Source of the DNA: Filobasidium wieringae
Lineage: Eukaryota > Basidiomycota > Tremellomycetes > Filobasidiales > Filobasidiaceae
DNA length: 64,000 nt
Reading direction: 5' to 3'
NCBI GenBank assembly: GCA_001600055.1
Contig: BCIV01000011.1
Span: 1 to 64,000, forward strand
Part shown: piece by piece, positions 48,961 through 60,550 of the stretch
How positions within the stretch are numbered: the first letter of the stretch is position 1
Layout: each line of letters opens with the position of its first letter
Notes under the pieces: model-generated
Told to the model about the DNA's origin: nothing
What the model saw: only the letters and a program-made list of their open reading frames with translations
Databases searched by the model: none
Made by a program: the position numbers and the translations under genes

Positions 48961-49785
48961 TCAGGAAGGAGCCTGCCATACTGGACTGGATTCAGCGTCA
49001 TGTTCCGGAGCAGGGGCTTTCATTGTTCTGCAAAGACTCAAACCACGTTAGCTTGAACAGTGTGACCAGGACAGCCGGGACGTACGATGGAGGCTCGATT
49101 ACCGGAAGGAAGTGGAATGCGATGTAAGCGAGACCGACGACCCCAATCACCGTACCAGAGATGTATAAGAGGATATAGTAGCTGATTGGTAGCGAGATCA
49201 GAATCGGCTGTGCACCGATCTTCATCTCAAACTTACTTGAGTGAGAGAATCCCGATCAAAACGTAGACTTAAAGTGGAGCCACATACCCCATGAGCATTG
49301 ACCTATATCTAATTCCTTAACATTCAACTCGAGATGACTCACAGACACCTCGACCGAGAAAACTGTGCATAAAGCTGGCATAACGCTGGATCAAAGCTTT
49401 TTGTTCTTCCGTTGGAGTGCGAACTTCGACCGCTGCTGTTGACGCTCCAGCCCTAACCTCCCGAATTGGAATTGGTAAGCGGCCCCTCGAGGATTGATTT
49501 AGGAAAGCATGACGAACAATAGAAGGTAGATACCAATAATGATAGACGCTATGTCACAGGCAAATCAGCGTCTCTCGGTCTATAAATGCAAAGGACAGAC
49601 TAACAGAAACTATGATTTATCAGGTTCCCTACCCCTCCGATGACCATAAATGCCCCCACACCAATATTGATAAGACTGGATAGAGGAATCCGGAAGCATT
49701 CTTAGGTAGAAGCCCGAAAACTCTGACTAAAAAGGCATCATGCTTACCGCAAGAGTTCCGTGGGGTTCTCCCTGATTCTGTCCAT
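48961..49785 (-). CDS. TVP15: Tvp15-like Golgi/COPI-associated tetraspan membrane protein
   Basis: A minus-strand gene of about seven short exons. Joined by splice signals it reads FRIPLSSLINIGVGAFMVIG, then NLINHTSIIIGIYLLLF, a hydrophilic loop with EVRTPTEEQKALIQRYASF, the hallmark FLGRGVFYVLIGILSLNYY, then VIGVVGLAYIAFHFLPVIEP, PSTMKAPAPEHD, and a stop at 48961-48963. Four membrane helices and the GRG(V/I)FY motif match yeast Tvp15, a late-Golgi protein of the COPI-associated family. From FRIP onward all junctions keep frame. The N-terminus is unresolved: the ATG at 49785 (MDRIRENPTELL) joins the next exon one base out of frame with the obvious donor and acceptor. The tRNA-Val gene ends 158 bp upstream. 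Confidence 0.7.
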
Positions 49786-49942
49786 GCTCGTTAGTCGTTT
49801 GCTAAAAGTGGATTGATCTGGATGGAAGGAATTCACGGCGGTGCGGGGTGAAAGCGTTGAAACGCTTGAAGGTCCTGTGATTGTAGATACGGCGGATATA
49901 ACACCGGGGGTCAGAGCGACGCGTACGAACGCCAAAAAGAAA

Positions 49943-50026
49943 TACTAACGCTCGGGCTCGAACCGAGGACCGTATGCGGATCAAGGAGTTGTTAAGCATA
50001 CGCGCTACCAACTGCGCCACATCAGC
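49943..50026 (-). tRNA. tRNA-Val (AAC) with an 11-nt intron
   Basis: On the minus strand: 7-bp acceptor stem GCTGATG/CGTTAGT (three G-U pairs), D-arm GCGC/GCGC with loop AGTTGGTA, anticodon stem TATGC/GCATA, loop TTAACAC after removal of an 11-nt intron at the standard 37/38 position, and T-arm CTCGG-TTCGAGC-CCGAG with discriminator A. The mature length is 73 nt. A T5 tract at 49934-49938 follows as the Pol III terminator. It stands at the left edge of the AT-rich repeat island. Confidence 0.9.
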
Positions 50027-50996
50027 AATTGTGACAGTGCGCGATTTGTGAGCAATAAAGTTGGAGCGTTACGCCGAAGGTGGATGGTCATAACTCCCAT
50101 CTGCAGTGAGCTTCTCCTCTTCCTTCCTTGTGCTTAGCTATCCCTTGGGATATTGCGAGACAGAACTTGATCTGAGCTGATGACTGAGCGAATGACAAAT
50201 GAAGCAATGATCCTGCACAAACTGTCATCAGGGTCAGAGTTGGCAACTATCCAAATGTCCAATTAGATGTTGTTTAATACCTTCTCACATCCCAAAAATA
50301 GACTTGGAAGTGGGCTTAGACAGCACCTGTGTCAACCCGTCCAGAACGTTGTTGAACACTTGACTGTCAGGAATACATGCAGATCAGAAGGTCACCCAAG
50401 AACTATCAGTTTTGCCGCTAGTAGAGTTGTCACACATCTAAGTTAGATGCCTAGACACCAGATTTTAGACAGCAAATGGCGCCTAATAAGACAGCGTCTG
50501 ATTGTACGCCATCTAAGTTCAAGTCTAAATCTAAAACTTTTGTGATTTTCTTCTTAGACTTTTAGACTTGGACAGCTAAATCAGGCATCTAGACGGTTTA
50601 GACGGCTAGACGTCAACTTGTATCAGGTCTCTGCCTTCAGCCACAGCACAGCATGCAGTGCCCAATTGGATGTACTAGAGGCCATATGAACGGTTATAGA
50701 GCAATGTAGAATGATTGATTGAACTCAATCTGCGTTTTTCAGGATCCCTTGGACTTTCAGCCGCCTAAAAGTTCAGATTGGTAGAGTTGGCAGAAGTTTA
50801 AAGGTTCAATTGCACTCCTGTTGAACGCGTTCAAAACCGCTTTTTTTGTTAAACTTGAACTTGAATTTAAACTCCTAAGGAGTTAAAAAGTTCAAAGTTT
50901 AAACTCCTAGGCATTCAAAAGTTCAAAAGTCCATTAAACTCTTGAACTTTTGAAATATTCAGTCTCATCAAGGAAAGCCTCCAGCAAAAAAACAAA
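50027..50996. repeat. AT-rich non-coding repeat region with AGAGTTG-K-CA boxes and TAGAC / TTTAAACTC arrays
   Basis: Copies of AGAGTTGGCA (one with T for G) start at 50236, 50423 and 50783. The second is followed by a cluster of TAGAC/TCTAAG words (50438-50610) and the third by alternating TTCAAA, TTTAAACTCC and AACTTTTGAA words (50795-50955) that can fold back. A related AGAGTTGGCA plus TAGAC stretch starts at 57411. No ORF. These look like ends or bodies of small non-autonomous elements, but no terminal inverted repeat or target duplication was proven. Confidence 0.5.
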
Positions 50997-51228
50997 TGTT
51001 CCTATAGCTTTGTATGGTGTCCATATGAGGTTGTCACCCTCCCTCTTGCGCGCGTCCTCCCTCTCTCTGACTCTCTCCCGTACCAATCATCTCCGTTCTT
51101 CTGTCCTACTTTACTTTAGTTTCCCTGTTGTGATTCAGTGATTTGTGATTCATACTTATCACTGCATCACAACAGGTATGTTACCTTGTAGTAGTGATGC
51201 TCCCTATACTCATCACTGAATCACAACA
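50997..51228. repeat. LTR-like copy A (related to 60,601-60,789)
   Basis: It shares with copies B and C the block from CTCTTGCGCGCGTCCTCC through TTTACTTTAGTTTCCCTG to a hairpin of about 16 bp ending ATCACAACA. It starts TGTT and reaches a first CAACA end at 51174. A second, longer version of the end (ACCTTGTAGTAGTGATGCT followed by another CACTGAATCACAACA) runs to 51228 and is shared with copy C. The start is uncertain. No clear target duplication. Confidence 0.55.
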
Positions 51229-53588
51229 GAATCACAGAGAGAAAATGTACCAATTGCAATTATAGAGCCAGTTGTGACCTGTGTTCAAAAGTCACATGAA
51301 AGTTCTTCTAGTGCTCAAAGTAAACTGTATAGATTTCCTGCTCTATGCCTACCACTGCATACAATAATTTCTTACAGTACTTACAGTCATTAGCAAAGCA
51401 TCAGCCAGCCTGCCTGAAAGTATTATGTCTGACCTTGAAGTGATACTGGTTGTTTACAATGAAGTAGAGCTTACAAATTGAGCTTGACAAGGACACCAGG
51501 AGGCTTTCTGAATGGGCTCTCCTTGTTGAAGCAATTGACTTTGACATCTGATACTGCCTATTCCCTACGGCAACTCTCATACTTTTGCATCCGAGGTATT
51601 GGCAGGCAAGAGATGTCATAAACAATCCAGACCATTTTCCAGTTTCAAACTAAATTACTTGTCCTCACAATCTATTCTTGAGTCTTATCTTCAGATAACT
51701 CTTGCGCAAGTCATCACAAAGTAGTGATACAGTATAATCAGGAGAAAACCCAAATCAAACTGTACTCTGTTCAAAGAGATTTTTAGATGACGCTTAGTCA
51801 ACTGCCAACTACATCAATCGAAATTGACATTACTAAATGTGTCACTGCTACCACTGGCCTAACCTATTAGCTGTGAAAGGAGGTGATTTGTTGAAAACAC
51901 TTGTACTGTGGTATGACATGAACTGGAGAGCTCATTGATAAATGTAAAGAAGTGACTAAATGGCTAGATGGTGTAAAATTAGGGGCTAGACAGCTATCAC
52001 CACATGATACTAATAAAGGCCATGGGTGACTGAATAAGTCACAAAAGACCTACCTGCATATAGGGTAGATCATCTTGTGTTATGGAAAAGTCCTATACCA
52101 AATGGTATTGGACAAGCATTCAGCAGGTAGACAAGCTTGCAGGCACATTGAGTGAGATGTTTGAGTTATAGATCTGCACAATCAATATAGGCCACACCTT
52201 ACAAGGTGTTGAAAACAGATCTCACCAATGTATCTCCCACCATCATCACCTTACCTCATGCCTCAATGCTATCTACTGCAAAACACCTGATCAAAGAGTT
52301 CTCATACCCTGTCCCAAGCTGTGCCTTGCTTATACAGTTTGCCAAGGTTTCTTGGAGTGCTCAACATTAAAGAGTAAATCCACACTGGTAACCAGGCATG
52401 GAATAATGTGACCAAATGGAGAACATATTGATTGACACTAACATGATTGTCATACGGTTGGTTACAATGGACTAATTGTGATGGTACAGAACCTCAGCCA
52501 ATGTACAAGACTTAACAATATCGGACAAAGTGACAGTGAAGTGGCAAAACGGAGACCAACAAGGTCATGATGCAGCTTATTGCAAGTGAAGCAGCCACTC
52601 ACAAGACAAAATGCCTGGTATGCCTTACCGGGCTGCCAGTATAACCAGTTTGTCTCCATGCTAAGACCTTTCATCACTTTGTGTCAGGACCCAACATACT
52701 CCAAGTACTATCCAAGCGGCTCCCGACATTATTACAAGGATCCACCCAACCTATTCACCAATATTCACCAAATCATCTGAACCATTACAAATCATATCTA
52801 CCTCAGACTACTATCCAGCAACCTCAGTAGGTTACCTCCACATTTAATCCTCCGGTATTACTGATATGCTTACCAACATTGGCATCGGACGGACTTTGGC
52901 ATCCTACATTGGATAACCTTGGACTTGGACCTTATCTTGCTTTCTATCTCAACCTCTCTGCTCTCTGACTCGTTCATCTTAATATGTATATATACTAGAC
53001 ACTTCTCTCTGTTTCGTCTATCTTGACACTTGCCTTGTACTTAGTCAAGAGTCTAATATCATATGTTACCACCTTCTATCTACCTTCAACACTAGTCTCA
53101 ACACTTCGTACTTGACCGAATCAGTTCCTGACTTCAATCTGACTACTTTGCGTCTCAGCCAATCAATACAACGTAGTCGTCCGAGTACATTGCCTGGACA
53201 CCCAATTCACCATCCAATTCTTCCGCCAGACCGTTCCAACTCAGTTACCAATCAGGTCGTGACACTTTGCCTTCAAGACAACTCTAGCCTTGATGACATC
53301 ACTCACTCAGTCAAGTGGTTGTTTAAAGAAAGTTTAGATTGGCAGGATGTAAGGGCTGATAGCAGGAGTACCCATTGATGAAGTTGACTCTATGTTCCAA
53401 GTGGTACCTAGCCATTGATGACAGACAATTGGCAGGTCAAAGAGGCAAAGAGGCAGGTTCTTGTTAGGGCCACATTGTCAATGTTTGTCCAAGGGGACTG
53501 GTACCAGGGACTTGTATGTATAATGTATGGTGTACACTATGAGGATGTATAACGGATGGAGAACTCTACTACAATCATGCTACCTAAG
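51229..53588. other. AT-rich, gene-free repeat-island sequence
   Basis: No ORF longer than about 75 codons beginning with ATG and no conserved protein fragment I can name. A TATATATA-containing stretch at about 52986-52993 and a following TTG-initiated open frame (53112-53378) could be the remains of a retroelement 5' region, but the evidence is weak. Confidence 0.4.
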
Positions 53589-53725
53589 GTCAATGAATGA
53601 CCTGTAAGATTGCATTGCCCAATGGGCAGTTCTCCTACCATGAGAACCGCCTGATAGCAGAGGTCTCAATGACGTATGTATGACCTTAGTACGTACTCGA
53701 CAATGAGCCTATAGCAGTTCTGTCC
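53589..53725 (+). repeat. Dispersed repeat D, empty-site copy
   Basis: It matches 60,551-60,600 plus 60,795-60,880 (TCAATGAATGAC, TTGCCCAAYGGGCAGTTCTCC, then CCTGATARCAGAGGTCTCAAT and TAGTACGTACT). The right-hand copy is split by an LTR; this copy is not. Confidence 0.7.
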
Positions 53726-55044
53726 CAAACTTGTCTATCAATAATGTAAAGTCTCTAATCATTTGGCCATTGAGCAAGTGCTTTGGATGCCTGACCAGCC
53801 TATCATTTGCTGACTCCTCCTGTGTATCACAAAAGCATCTGGCTCAGACATTTAAGTACAACTTCATGTCAATATTGTGTAGGCGCCTGACCATATGATT
53901 CAGGCAAAGAAACTTAGATGTTTAAATTCACTCATGTATTGGTCGTTCCTGTATAGGGATCAACTGTATCAATTCTCCCTAGACTAAACACTAGGACCAA
54001 CTCTTCTTCAAGTACCAAGTACCATAGTGAGGCTACAATAGGAGGGGCTCTCTGCTGCAATCTCAAGAAACATATGTGATAACTGAATAGCCACTTGTCA
54101 CAGGACGTACAAACTCAACCACAGTCATCATCATTTGCCCTCATTCTTGTCATTGCCCAGTACCCCCCGCACATGACTGCATGCGGCAAAAACTACTCTC
54201 AATTGGCAAATTAGCCCAAGAACAAAAGACTTTAAAGAATGAGACATACCCAAACCATAAAAACAACAACAAAGGACGACCTTGCTGTATCTTCCACCAG
54301 TGTCTGAGCAAGAGAATGGGACTTGTACAATTATTGACATAGAACAAAGAACAAGGACAATAACCAAACACTGCACCTGACGAACAACAAAAGATTTGCT
54401 TACAGACAGCATGAGAATAATAGAGAAGTACCAACAGATTTGCCAGCAAACAACAATGAAATTTGGTGGGGGATGGCAAATTCTTTGGACAGGGACTAAA
54501 GATCATTTTTTGTATCAGGTATCAAGTTAGCTATAAAAGACATGGCACAAAGAGTAACAGATTGTGCAAGTAGTTACTCAAGCCAAAATTACATTCAATT
54601 ATTGCCTACTGAGGTCACTCAAGACGTTATGAGAAGTGGTTACTTAGTTGTGAGGTTATCTTATCATAAGTCTGACAAGTATTGATGGTTCTGTCCCCTT
54701 CTAAGACAAACAAACTGGATTATTGCTTTGCCTCACTGGTTAAACCAACCAGATTATTGCTACCGCTTCACTTTGTCAGCAACCAATATTCTGCTGAATT
54801 AGTGACTATTGCCCAAAATAATAACCTTCCATAGCACCGCTCTGCATTTCATCACAAAAATGTGGCTGCATGTGGTGCCCTTAAGAGTCTTGCCCATAGC
54901 AGGACCTGACCTTGGATTGCGCTCAACAGGATAAACAGGATAAAAAACTCGTTTATCACACAATGAAGCTCCTCACACACCGCTTGAAACGAGCTGCAAA
55001 GGCCAAGAGAACCAAGTACAACTCAATTCAATCTTACTCAAGTT
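53726..55044. other. AT-rich, gene-free repeat-island sequence
   Basis: No supported gene. Minus-strand frames near 54,131-54,506 are hydrophobic and Cys-rich without family features. A segment near 54,918 (TTGCGCTCAA) resembles 2663-2672, consistent with the relic pair described for 55,045-55,272. Confidence 0.4.
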
Positions 55045-55272
55045 CTAGGTTCCATCCTCTGGTGTCCAGCCAGTGAGGATACGGTGGAGCAAGAGTGCAG
55101 GAAGCCAGGCATAGGCACCTCTATAAGACCCAACGCCATCAGTTCTGCAGCTTGCAGTGAACTTTTGGTATATCAAGAGAGCTGTGAAAAACGCACATCC
55201 AGTCGTCAACAGCACGATAGATCTGAATAGAGAAGGTAAAAAACCCCACCCCCGGATCACCCTGTAATACAA
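55045..55272 (-). pseudogene. Right-hand copy of the unknown relic coding sequence (partner of 2690-2825)
   Basis: A 75-codon open frame on the minus strand reads RGWGFLPSLFRSIVLLTTG, CAFFTALLIYQKF, TDGVGSYRGAYAWLP and LLLHRILTGWTPEDGT. The first 35 residues are hydrophobic with a Cys. The left copy at 2690-2825 conserves CAFF.AL.IY and TDG in register, so this was once translated. No intact gene surrounds it, so I treat it as a fragment. The family is unknown. Confidence 0.45.
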
Positions 55273-55846
55273 TTGCGCTGTTCATGCAGCGGTTCTATCC
55301 GGAAGATAGACTCGGTGAGAGTAGAATGGCATGTGATATGTCAATTACTTGCTTGCCTCATGCCTTTGATCCCGTTTCTTGGTCATATCGACTGTTAGAA
55401 CCAGCCATTAGTGCTGTAATGGGATGATCATGAGTGTGCGGACGTGGCGTATGAGCGGATGTTATTGATACTGACTTTGTATGTTTCGCTGAAACCAGAT
55501 ACATCAGGCTGTAGATTGTAATCATTATGTGCAAAGCGTCCCGCCGTCGCCGTCCGGAGCCGTCTATATGCCACGTTCGGACGGTAGTCCAAATGCAGAG
55601 TCACCTCAAAGGACTATAATTTGTTCCCCACTATAATACAGACATGGCCGTCTTGTGATCCAATTCGACGTTTCAAGTTTATATGTATTATCTAGGTATA
55701 CAATCAAGTCAGTAACGATATACGTTGTTACAGCGACTATCACCGACGCACATGACCTCGCGTCCTATTTATAACCGAGGTTTGTACTGATATCCTGAAA
55801 GTCGAATAGATTGACGGCGGACTGATTGTCTTATGTTTTTCGCTCT
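55273..55846. other. Gap between relic and HNH gene
   Basis: No gene or repeat recognised. Composition is closer to the gene arm than to the repeat sequence. Confidence 0.4.
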
Positions 55847-57312
55847 TCAAGCTGAAAACCCTCGGAATCGTGCCATCAAGCATTGCTGATAATGCCAGCG
55901 GAGATATTCAGGTTTCGGCCAATAATTTGGAAATGGGATGTGGAAACGCGAGGAAGTGATGGGCTTTCCATGCCATTGAAGGGCGTTATGTACGTCCAGA
56001 CGAAAAAAGTGCGCGAAGATCACTCCATCCTGGAAGTATAACGATATAAGCCTCAGATACAAAGCCAAAGTTGTATGGTGATCACGGTTTGATGCTTACT
56101 TTGCAATAGAAAGAGAGTTCCATCCTATCGAATGCTTTGTGAAGCTTGGGCTCCAATAGCAGACCAGCAGAAGCGTGAAATTTTTCTCCTACCGGTTCGT
56201 TGTCTCGCAGACCAAGCAGTCTACGATATATCTGGGCAGTGCGAACCATGAGTGACAGGGTCGAAACCAAACATCTACCCACTCACATCATCTCTAGCCT
56301 CTGGAACGATATGAGCGGCATCACAGCTAAGCATGAATTCTCCACTCACGAGACAGAATATGTCTCGAGCGCGAACCATTTCCCTGAAGCCGCGCTACCC
56401 AGTATGAAAGGTGAAGATCTCTTAAGTAAGAAAGATTGATATAGCTCAAAGATCGGACACAAACCTGATTGTTCGAAGTTGTTCCTGTCGTCGTTTCGCT
56501 TGTGCTTACGCTCCCGTCCACTTCCGCAGGTTTAGCGAATGTTGTATAGGTAGGTCCCGGCATAAAGGTGACCGTGTCCAGACCTAAAATAGACGAGAGT
56601 CGCCTGAGGTCAGATTAGGGTCGTAATCAGAGGGAATATCTCTAGAGTGCGAACCACTGACCATCAACTGCATAAACATATACGCCTGGAGATGGAAGTA
56701 GGTCGAGATTGATCGGTAATCCTGAGAGGTAGATCCATCCTCCTGACTCTACCACCAGATGTTGCACGACATGAAAAACGTAGCTCCAAGTATTGTCGCC
56801 TCCACCAGCTAGGAATGCATGCGGGATGCGAGCGATGGCTTTTCCATCCAGCGAGATGATTTCGATCTGAGGAGAGTTCCAGCTTGCAATAGCTTTCTCA
56901 TAGGACTTCGCCTCCAGGCAGGTCATATCGACAGGCGTTCGTTTTGGAGGTTTCCCGGAGTACTAGTCCAATTGTATAACCGCATGTCGATACTCGAGGA
57001 TATTGAGCAACGGGGCCCGAGAACCAAGACGGCGTGCGCGAAAGCTCCAGCTGACGTGTCATGCAAGAAATGTAAACAGGAGCTGACCGGCTCATCGAGG
57101 TCTCCCTGGATTTATGGACTGAATCAGTAAACGATGTGAGGAATGACACCAGACGCCGAAGCAGCAAATAGCAGCGTAAGCATTCCCTGGAGCGGACCTC
57201 CCGGTATCATTCGCTTGGGTTGCTCAACTCTGACTCCAACCATAAAATTCTGCTTCCCATTCTCACATTCCACCGCACTGGTCAATGTGCCATAGGAAGA
57301 TTGGTGCTGCAT
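55847..57312 (-). CDS. HNH-nuclease-domain protein (fungal HNH_2-like family)
   Basis: About six exons on the minus strand, starting MQHQSSYGTLTSAVECENGK (57312) and ending LMARFRGFSA (55847). After an N-terminal part with IEIISLDGKAIARIPHAFL and a Ser/Thr-rich linker (SVSTSETTTGTTSNNQ) comes RARDIFCLVSGEFMLSCDAAHIVPEARDD, written here as its pieces FCLVSG and CDAAHIVPEA, the Cys/His core of an HNH fold. A later exon has GLLLEPKLHKAFDRMELSFY, the typical N..L....H..FD ending of basidiomycete HNH proteins. The last exon joins as CKDGVIFAHFFRLDVHNAL. The family is expanded in basidiomycetes and its function is unknown; nuclease activity is inferred from the fold. It is the only apparently intact gene in the repeat island. 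Exon edges in the first third are uncertain. Confidence 0.65.
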
Positions 57313-58145
57313 CTACTTGCTTTTCAATACCAACACTCCAAGCTTGGCTTGAAGGATAGATGTCAATGATCACAAAGAAATGAGAGAACACTGACTGGGG
57401 AATTGGTACTAGAGTTGGCACACTCCTAAGTTAGACGACTAGACATGGAATCTTAGACGGCCCAGCAGATAAACTTGGACGGCTTTAGATAGCTCAGGAG
57501 TCGAGGCCATCCAAACAGTAGAGAACGTACAATACCGCACCAAGTTGCGGGGTTTGGGCTCATGTATTGGTTCTCGGGCTCACTTGCACGTCACTAAGTG
57601 GCAGTTCAATTCTAATGTTCTGCTAATTAGCCAACAGCAATTCGGTTCATTTATGATATAGCACGCTACGGGACTATAGAGCAAAGTTTGGGTTTCATGT
57701 TTGAAGTTTTGGTTCTTTGTACTTAGATGGCTCAAGTTTGTCAAACACTCAAATGTAGATGACCTTATTCAACCGGCCTTAGCCTGCAGTATGTATGTAG
57801 ATGAAGTTCTATACCAAAACTTGGGTTTCTCAACTATAGTCTTCTCATCTAACTTGTTACAAGGTCTTTTCATCTGCTCCAACCAACTAGCAAAATGCGC
57901 ACTTGCTTACGTTATGGCCAAGGTTTTCATTAATGCCATCTGGCCCTGTGACATTATTTCCCCTCTCTGAAGCAAATGTCCTCAATTGTAGGTCCTCCCA
58001 GTTGTGGTGAACAATATTTTTGTATCACTTTGCCATTCGCGTAGTGCCAGACTTGAAATGTGTATCAAACACAGACATTGGCAATTTTCAATGGGCAATT
58101 GTTGCGGTAGGTTCTTGCTGTCAAGGAACACAAGCATAGCCTTAT
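57313..58145. other. AT-rich island sequence with an AGAGTTGGCA/TAGAC repeat
   Basis: The repeat start at 57411 (AGAGTTGGCACAC, then TAAGTTAGACGACTAGAC) matches 50423 onward. The rest has no supported gene; a plus-strand frame at 57701-57970 is hydrophobic without family features. Confidence 0.45.
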
Positions 58146-59240
58146 ACAACAGAAGAGAACCACCATGAGTTGTCTAAGTTGTTTTGTTGTTTTTGGTTAG
58201 ATCCCTTTTCTCTTATTGTTTGAGAGTGAAAACTCGGTTGGGAAGAAAAGAAGTAGATTGATAGTCTGAGTAATTCAATTGAACTTCATTTGAGAGAATA
58301 GACGGCTCTTTGTTGGTTGTTTTGTATTGTTTGACTAAACGGATATGTTGTATTGTATTGTTTGACTGGATGGGGAAGTTGCGCTGAGCGGGGCAAGCGT
58401 GAATCCATGGTGCGTGATTGATTCAATTGCATTTTTGGGGGTGAGTTTAAATGGTATTGGGACCAAAAGGAGTAGTTTTTGGTTGGTTGAGGGAAGTTTT
58501 AACTAGATCAATGTCTTGATGTTTGGTGACAACAAAATGAACCAATTCAAGTTGATTTGCTTGGTTTCAAGGGAATTTGATCAAGTTGGATAAGCCAAAT
58601 GAGCTCTACAGGTTTGGTTGAGCTGGATAGGTCAGTGTCAAGCAAAAATCTGAATGGAAGAACAATGGCTGTAAAAGAACAGTATAGCAAGATCCTATTT
58701 TAATGAATTTGTCACAGTTTGCCTTGAATTGGTAGTTCAGAAGGTGTAGAAAGAATGCAATATCAGACTTGAATCCCTATACAATTTGGTTGATTCTGTA
58801 TAGACAGTTCAGCTCACTAGATCTATATGATGGAATACAGCCATGGGAAAAGACTAGAACAACAGAACAAGGAGCCACCACAAGTCGTCCAAGTTGTCAG
58901 TTGTGATGAAAGAACCCTCATGTTTTTCTGTTGATACTGGAGAAAGTTTGGTTGAATAAAAATGGCAGTCGTTTGATTGTTTGTGTGTATCATTTCAGCT
59001 TTTATAAGTATGGTAGGTTCATTTCTATTCGTGGAAGATTTGGTTGGTTCAACATAATTGATTCTGTTCTGAGTGCTGTAGCACTGATCCGCAATATCTT
59101 GTTGATTCACTTCAATCATGTGTTATCTGTAGATTTGGTCAGATGGTGTTGATAAGAAGAGGAGTATCTTTTGGATGCTGAGGAAAGTTCTAGCTCGATA
59201 GATGTCTTGATGAACGTTTGTGACAGATTTGTACAGTTGA
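58146..59240 (+). repeat. Diverged tandem duplication, two units about 700 bp apart
   Basis: ACAACAGAA...CCACCA..AGT.GTC.AAGTTGT occurs at 58146 and 58859. AARAGGAGTAT/G...TTTTGG...GAGGRAAGTT and ATGTCTTGATG occur at about 58465-58535 and 59155-59215. Order is conserved and offset is 682-713 bp. The units are AT-rich, non-coding and well diverged, so this is an old duplication. Confidence 0.6.
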
Positions 59241-60550
59241 TTGTGGTCATCTGTGACAGATAACTCAAAATGACAAGAAACCACCAGACAAACTGTAGAT
59301 CCTCTTCAAGATGTGCTTATTATTGTGGTCAAAACATTTCGAGAATCTGTGATCTGCATTATTGGTATTGGTGTTTCTCCTTGAAGTTGACTTTCTAGAA
59401 TTCTTTTTTGGCAAGAATGCCTCCTCATTATTCAGAAAGAATAGATACTGATTGAATGTGCTTCACTGTGGCAGAGTTTGAGTGTAAGAGGGGTAACGAA
59501 CCTTTCAAGTAAATTCAAGCTTGGTCCATTGATTGTGGATCATCTTCCATGGGTGCCACGCGTGTAAAGGCGATGATATAAGGATGGCCAGAGTCCTTAT
59601 CCATGGCATGAATCATAATATCCTTTGCTTACCCTGCAGATGCTTGCTGGAACGCATGTAACCTTGCACAATTGGTTCCATGGCTCTGGCAGTGAAAGAT
59701 CCAAGACAGAAGGAGTGGGAGACAAGGGAATTGTGCATCTTTCATGTGGAATGCAAGCGACCTGCTTGCAAACTTGACTGTACCATCCTTGGATCCCTTT
59801 CTGTTTTTTGCTGATAAGTTTTAAGATCTTGTTCGTACAACACATGCTCATGGCGCTTCTTCTCAAACAGATATCACAGGCCAAGCAAGACAAGATAGAT
59901 TTTAATTGCTTCAGCAATAACTCTTGCTATGCTCTATTTCAAACGGTCTGCATCTTGACATGATATGTTAAGACATTCAGCATGATAGCAAGTAGCACAT
60001 TCATCTCAAACAGTATGCATTGAAATCTGTCTGGTTAACGGGCACTTTACCTAGAACTGGGTCAAACCGAAATGACAGAAGATCCACTCATTGAGTCAGA
60101 TATGGAGTTGTCAATGAGACTGTGTTGACTGAGCATGATCATATAGAAGGCAACATAGTCCACAACCTCACCTTTCCACCCAGTGAAGGAAGAATGAGCC
60201 AACAGCGGAGCTGGTCCATTTCCCCTCCTTGAGTGCAGAAGCTATCTTGATTTGGAACCAAGTTGCTGACAGACACAAACAAGTTCATGAGCAAAGCCTC
60301 CACATACTTAGGTTGAGCAGGCTGTTGCGCTTGGAGTATGGTTGATACCTTGTCAGATGCACAGAAAATTGCTCAAGTGCAAATGATATACAGTGACCGT
60401 ATAAAAAGCAGGTAGAGGATCAGCACAAGCCAGAATCAAATGCATCTGGCCCAAAAGTCCAGGAAAACCCCACATAGGTAGGTGATATCATAATTTTCCA
60501 GGATCTGCACTACATGTACTCGCCTCTCCTGCATAAATCTAGGGGATTTG
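59241..60550. other. AT-rich, gene-free island sequence
   Basis: No conserved gene. The minus-strand frame 59597-59917 is Cys-rich by composition but has no motif. No tRNA or simple repeat noted. Confidence 0.45.

Noticed and set aside
53112..53378. Open frame after a TATATATA stretch in the island
   Set aside because: It begins with TTG and shows no gag or other retroelement motif. Not enough to call a gene.
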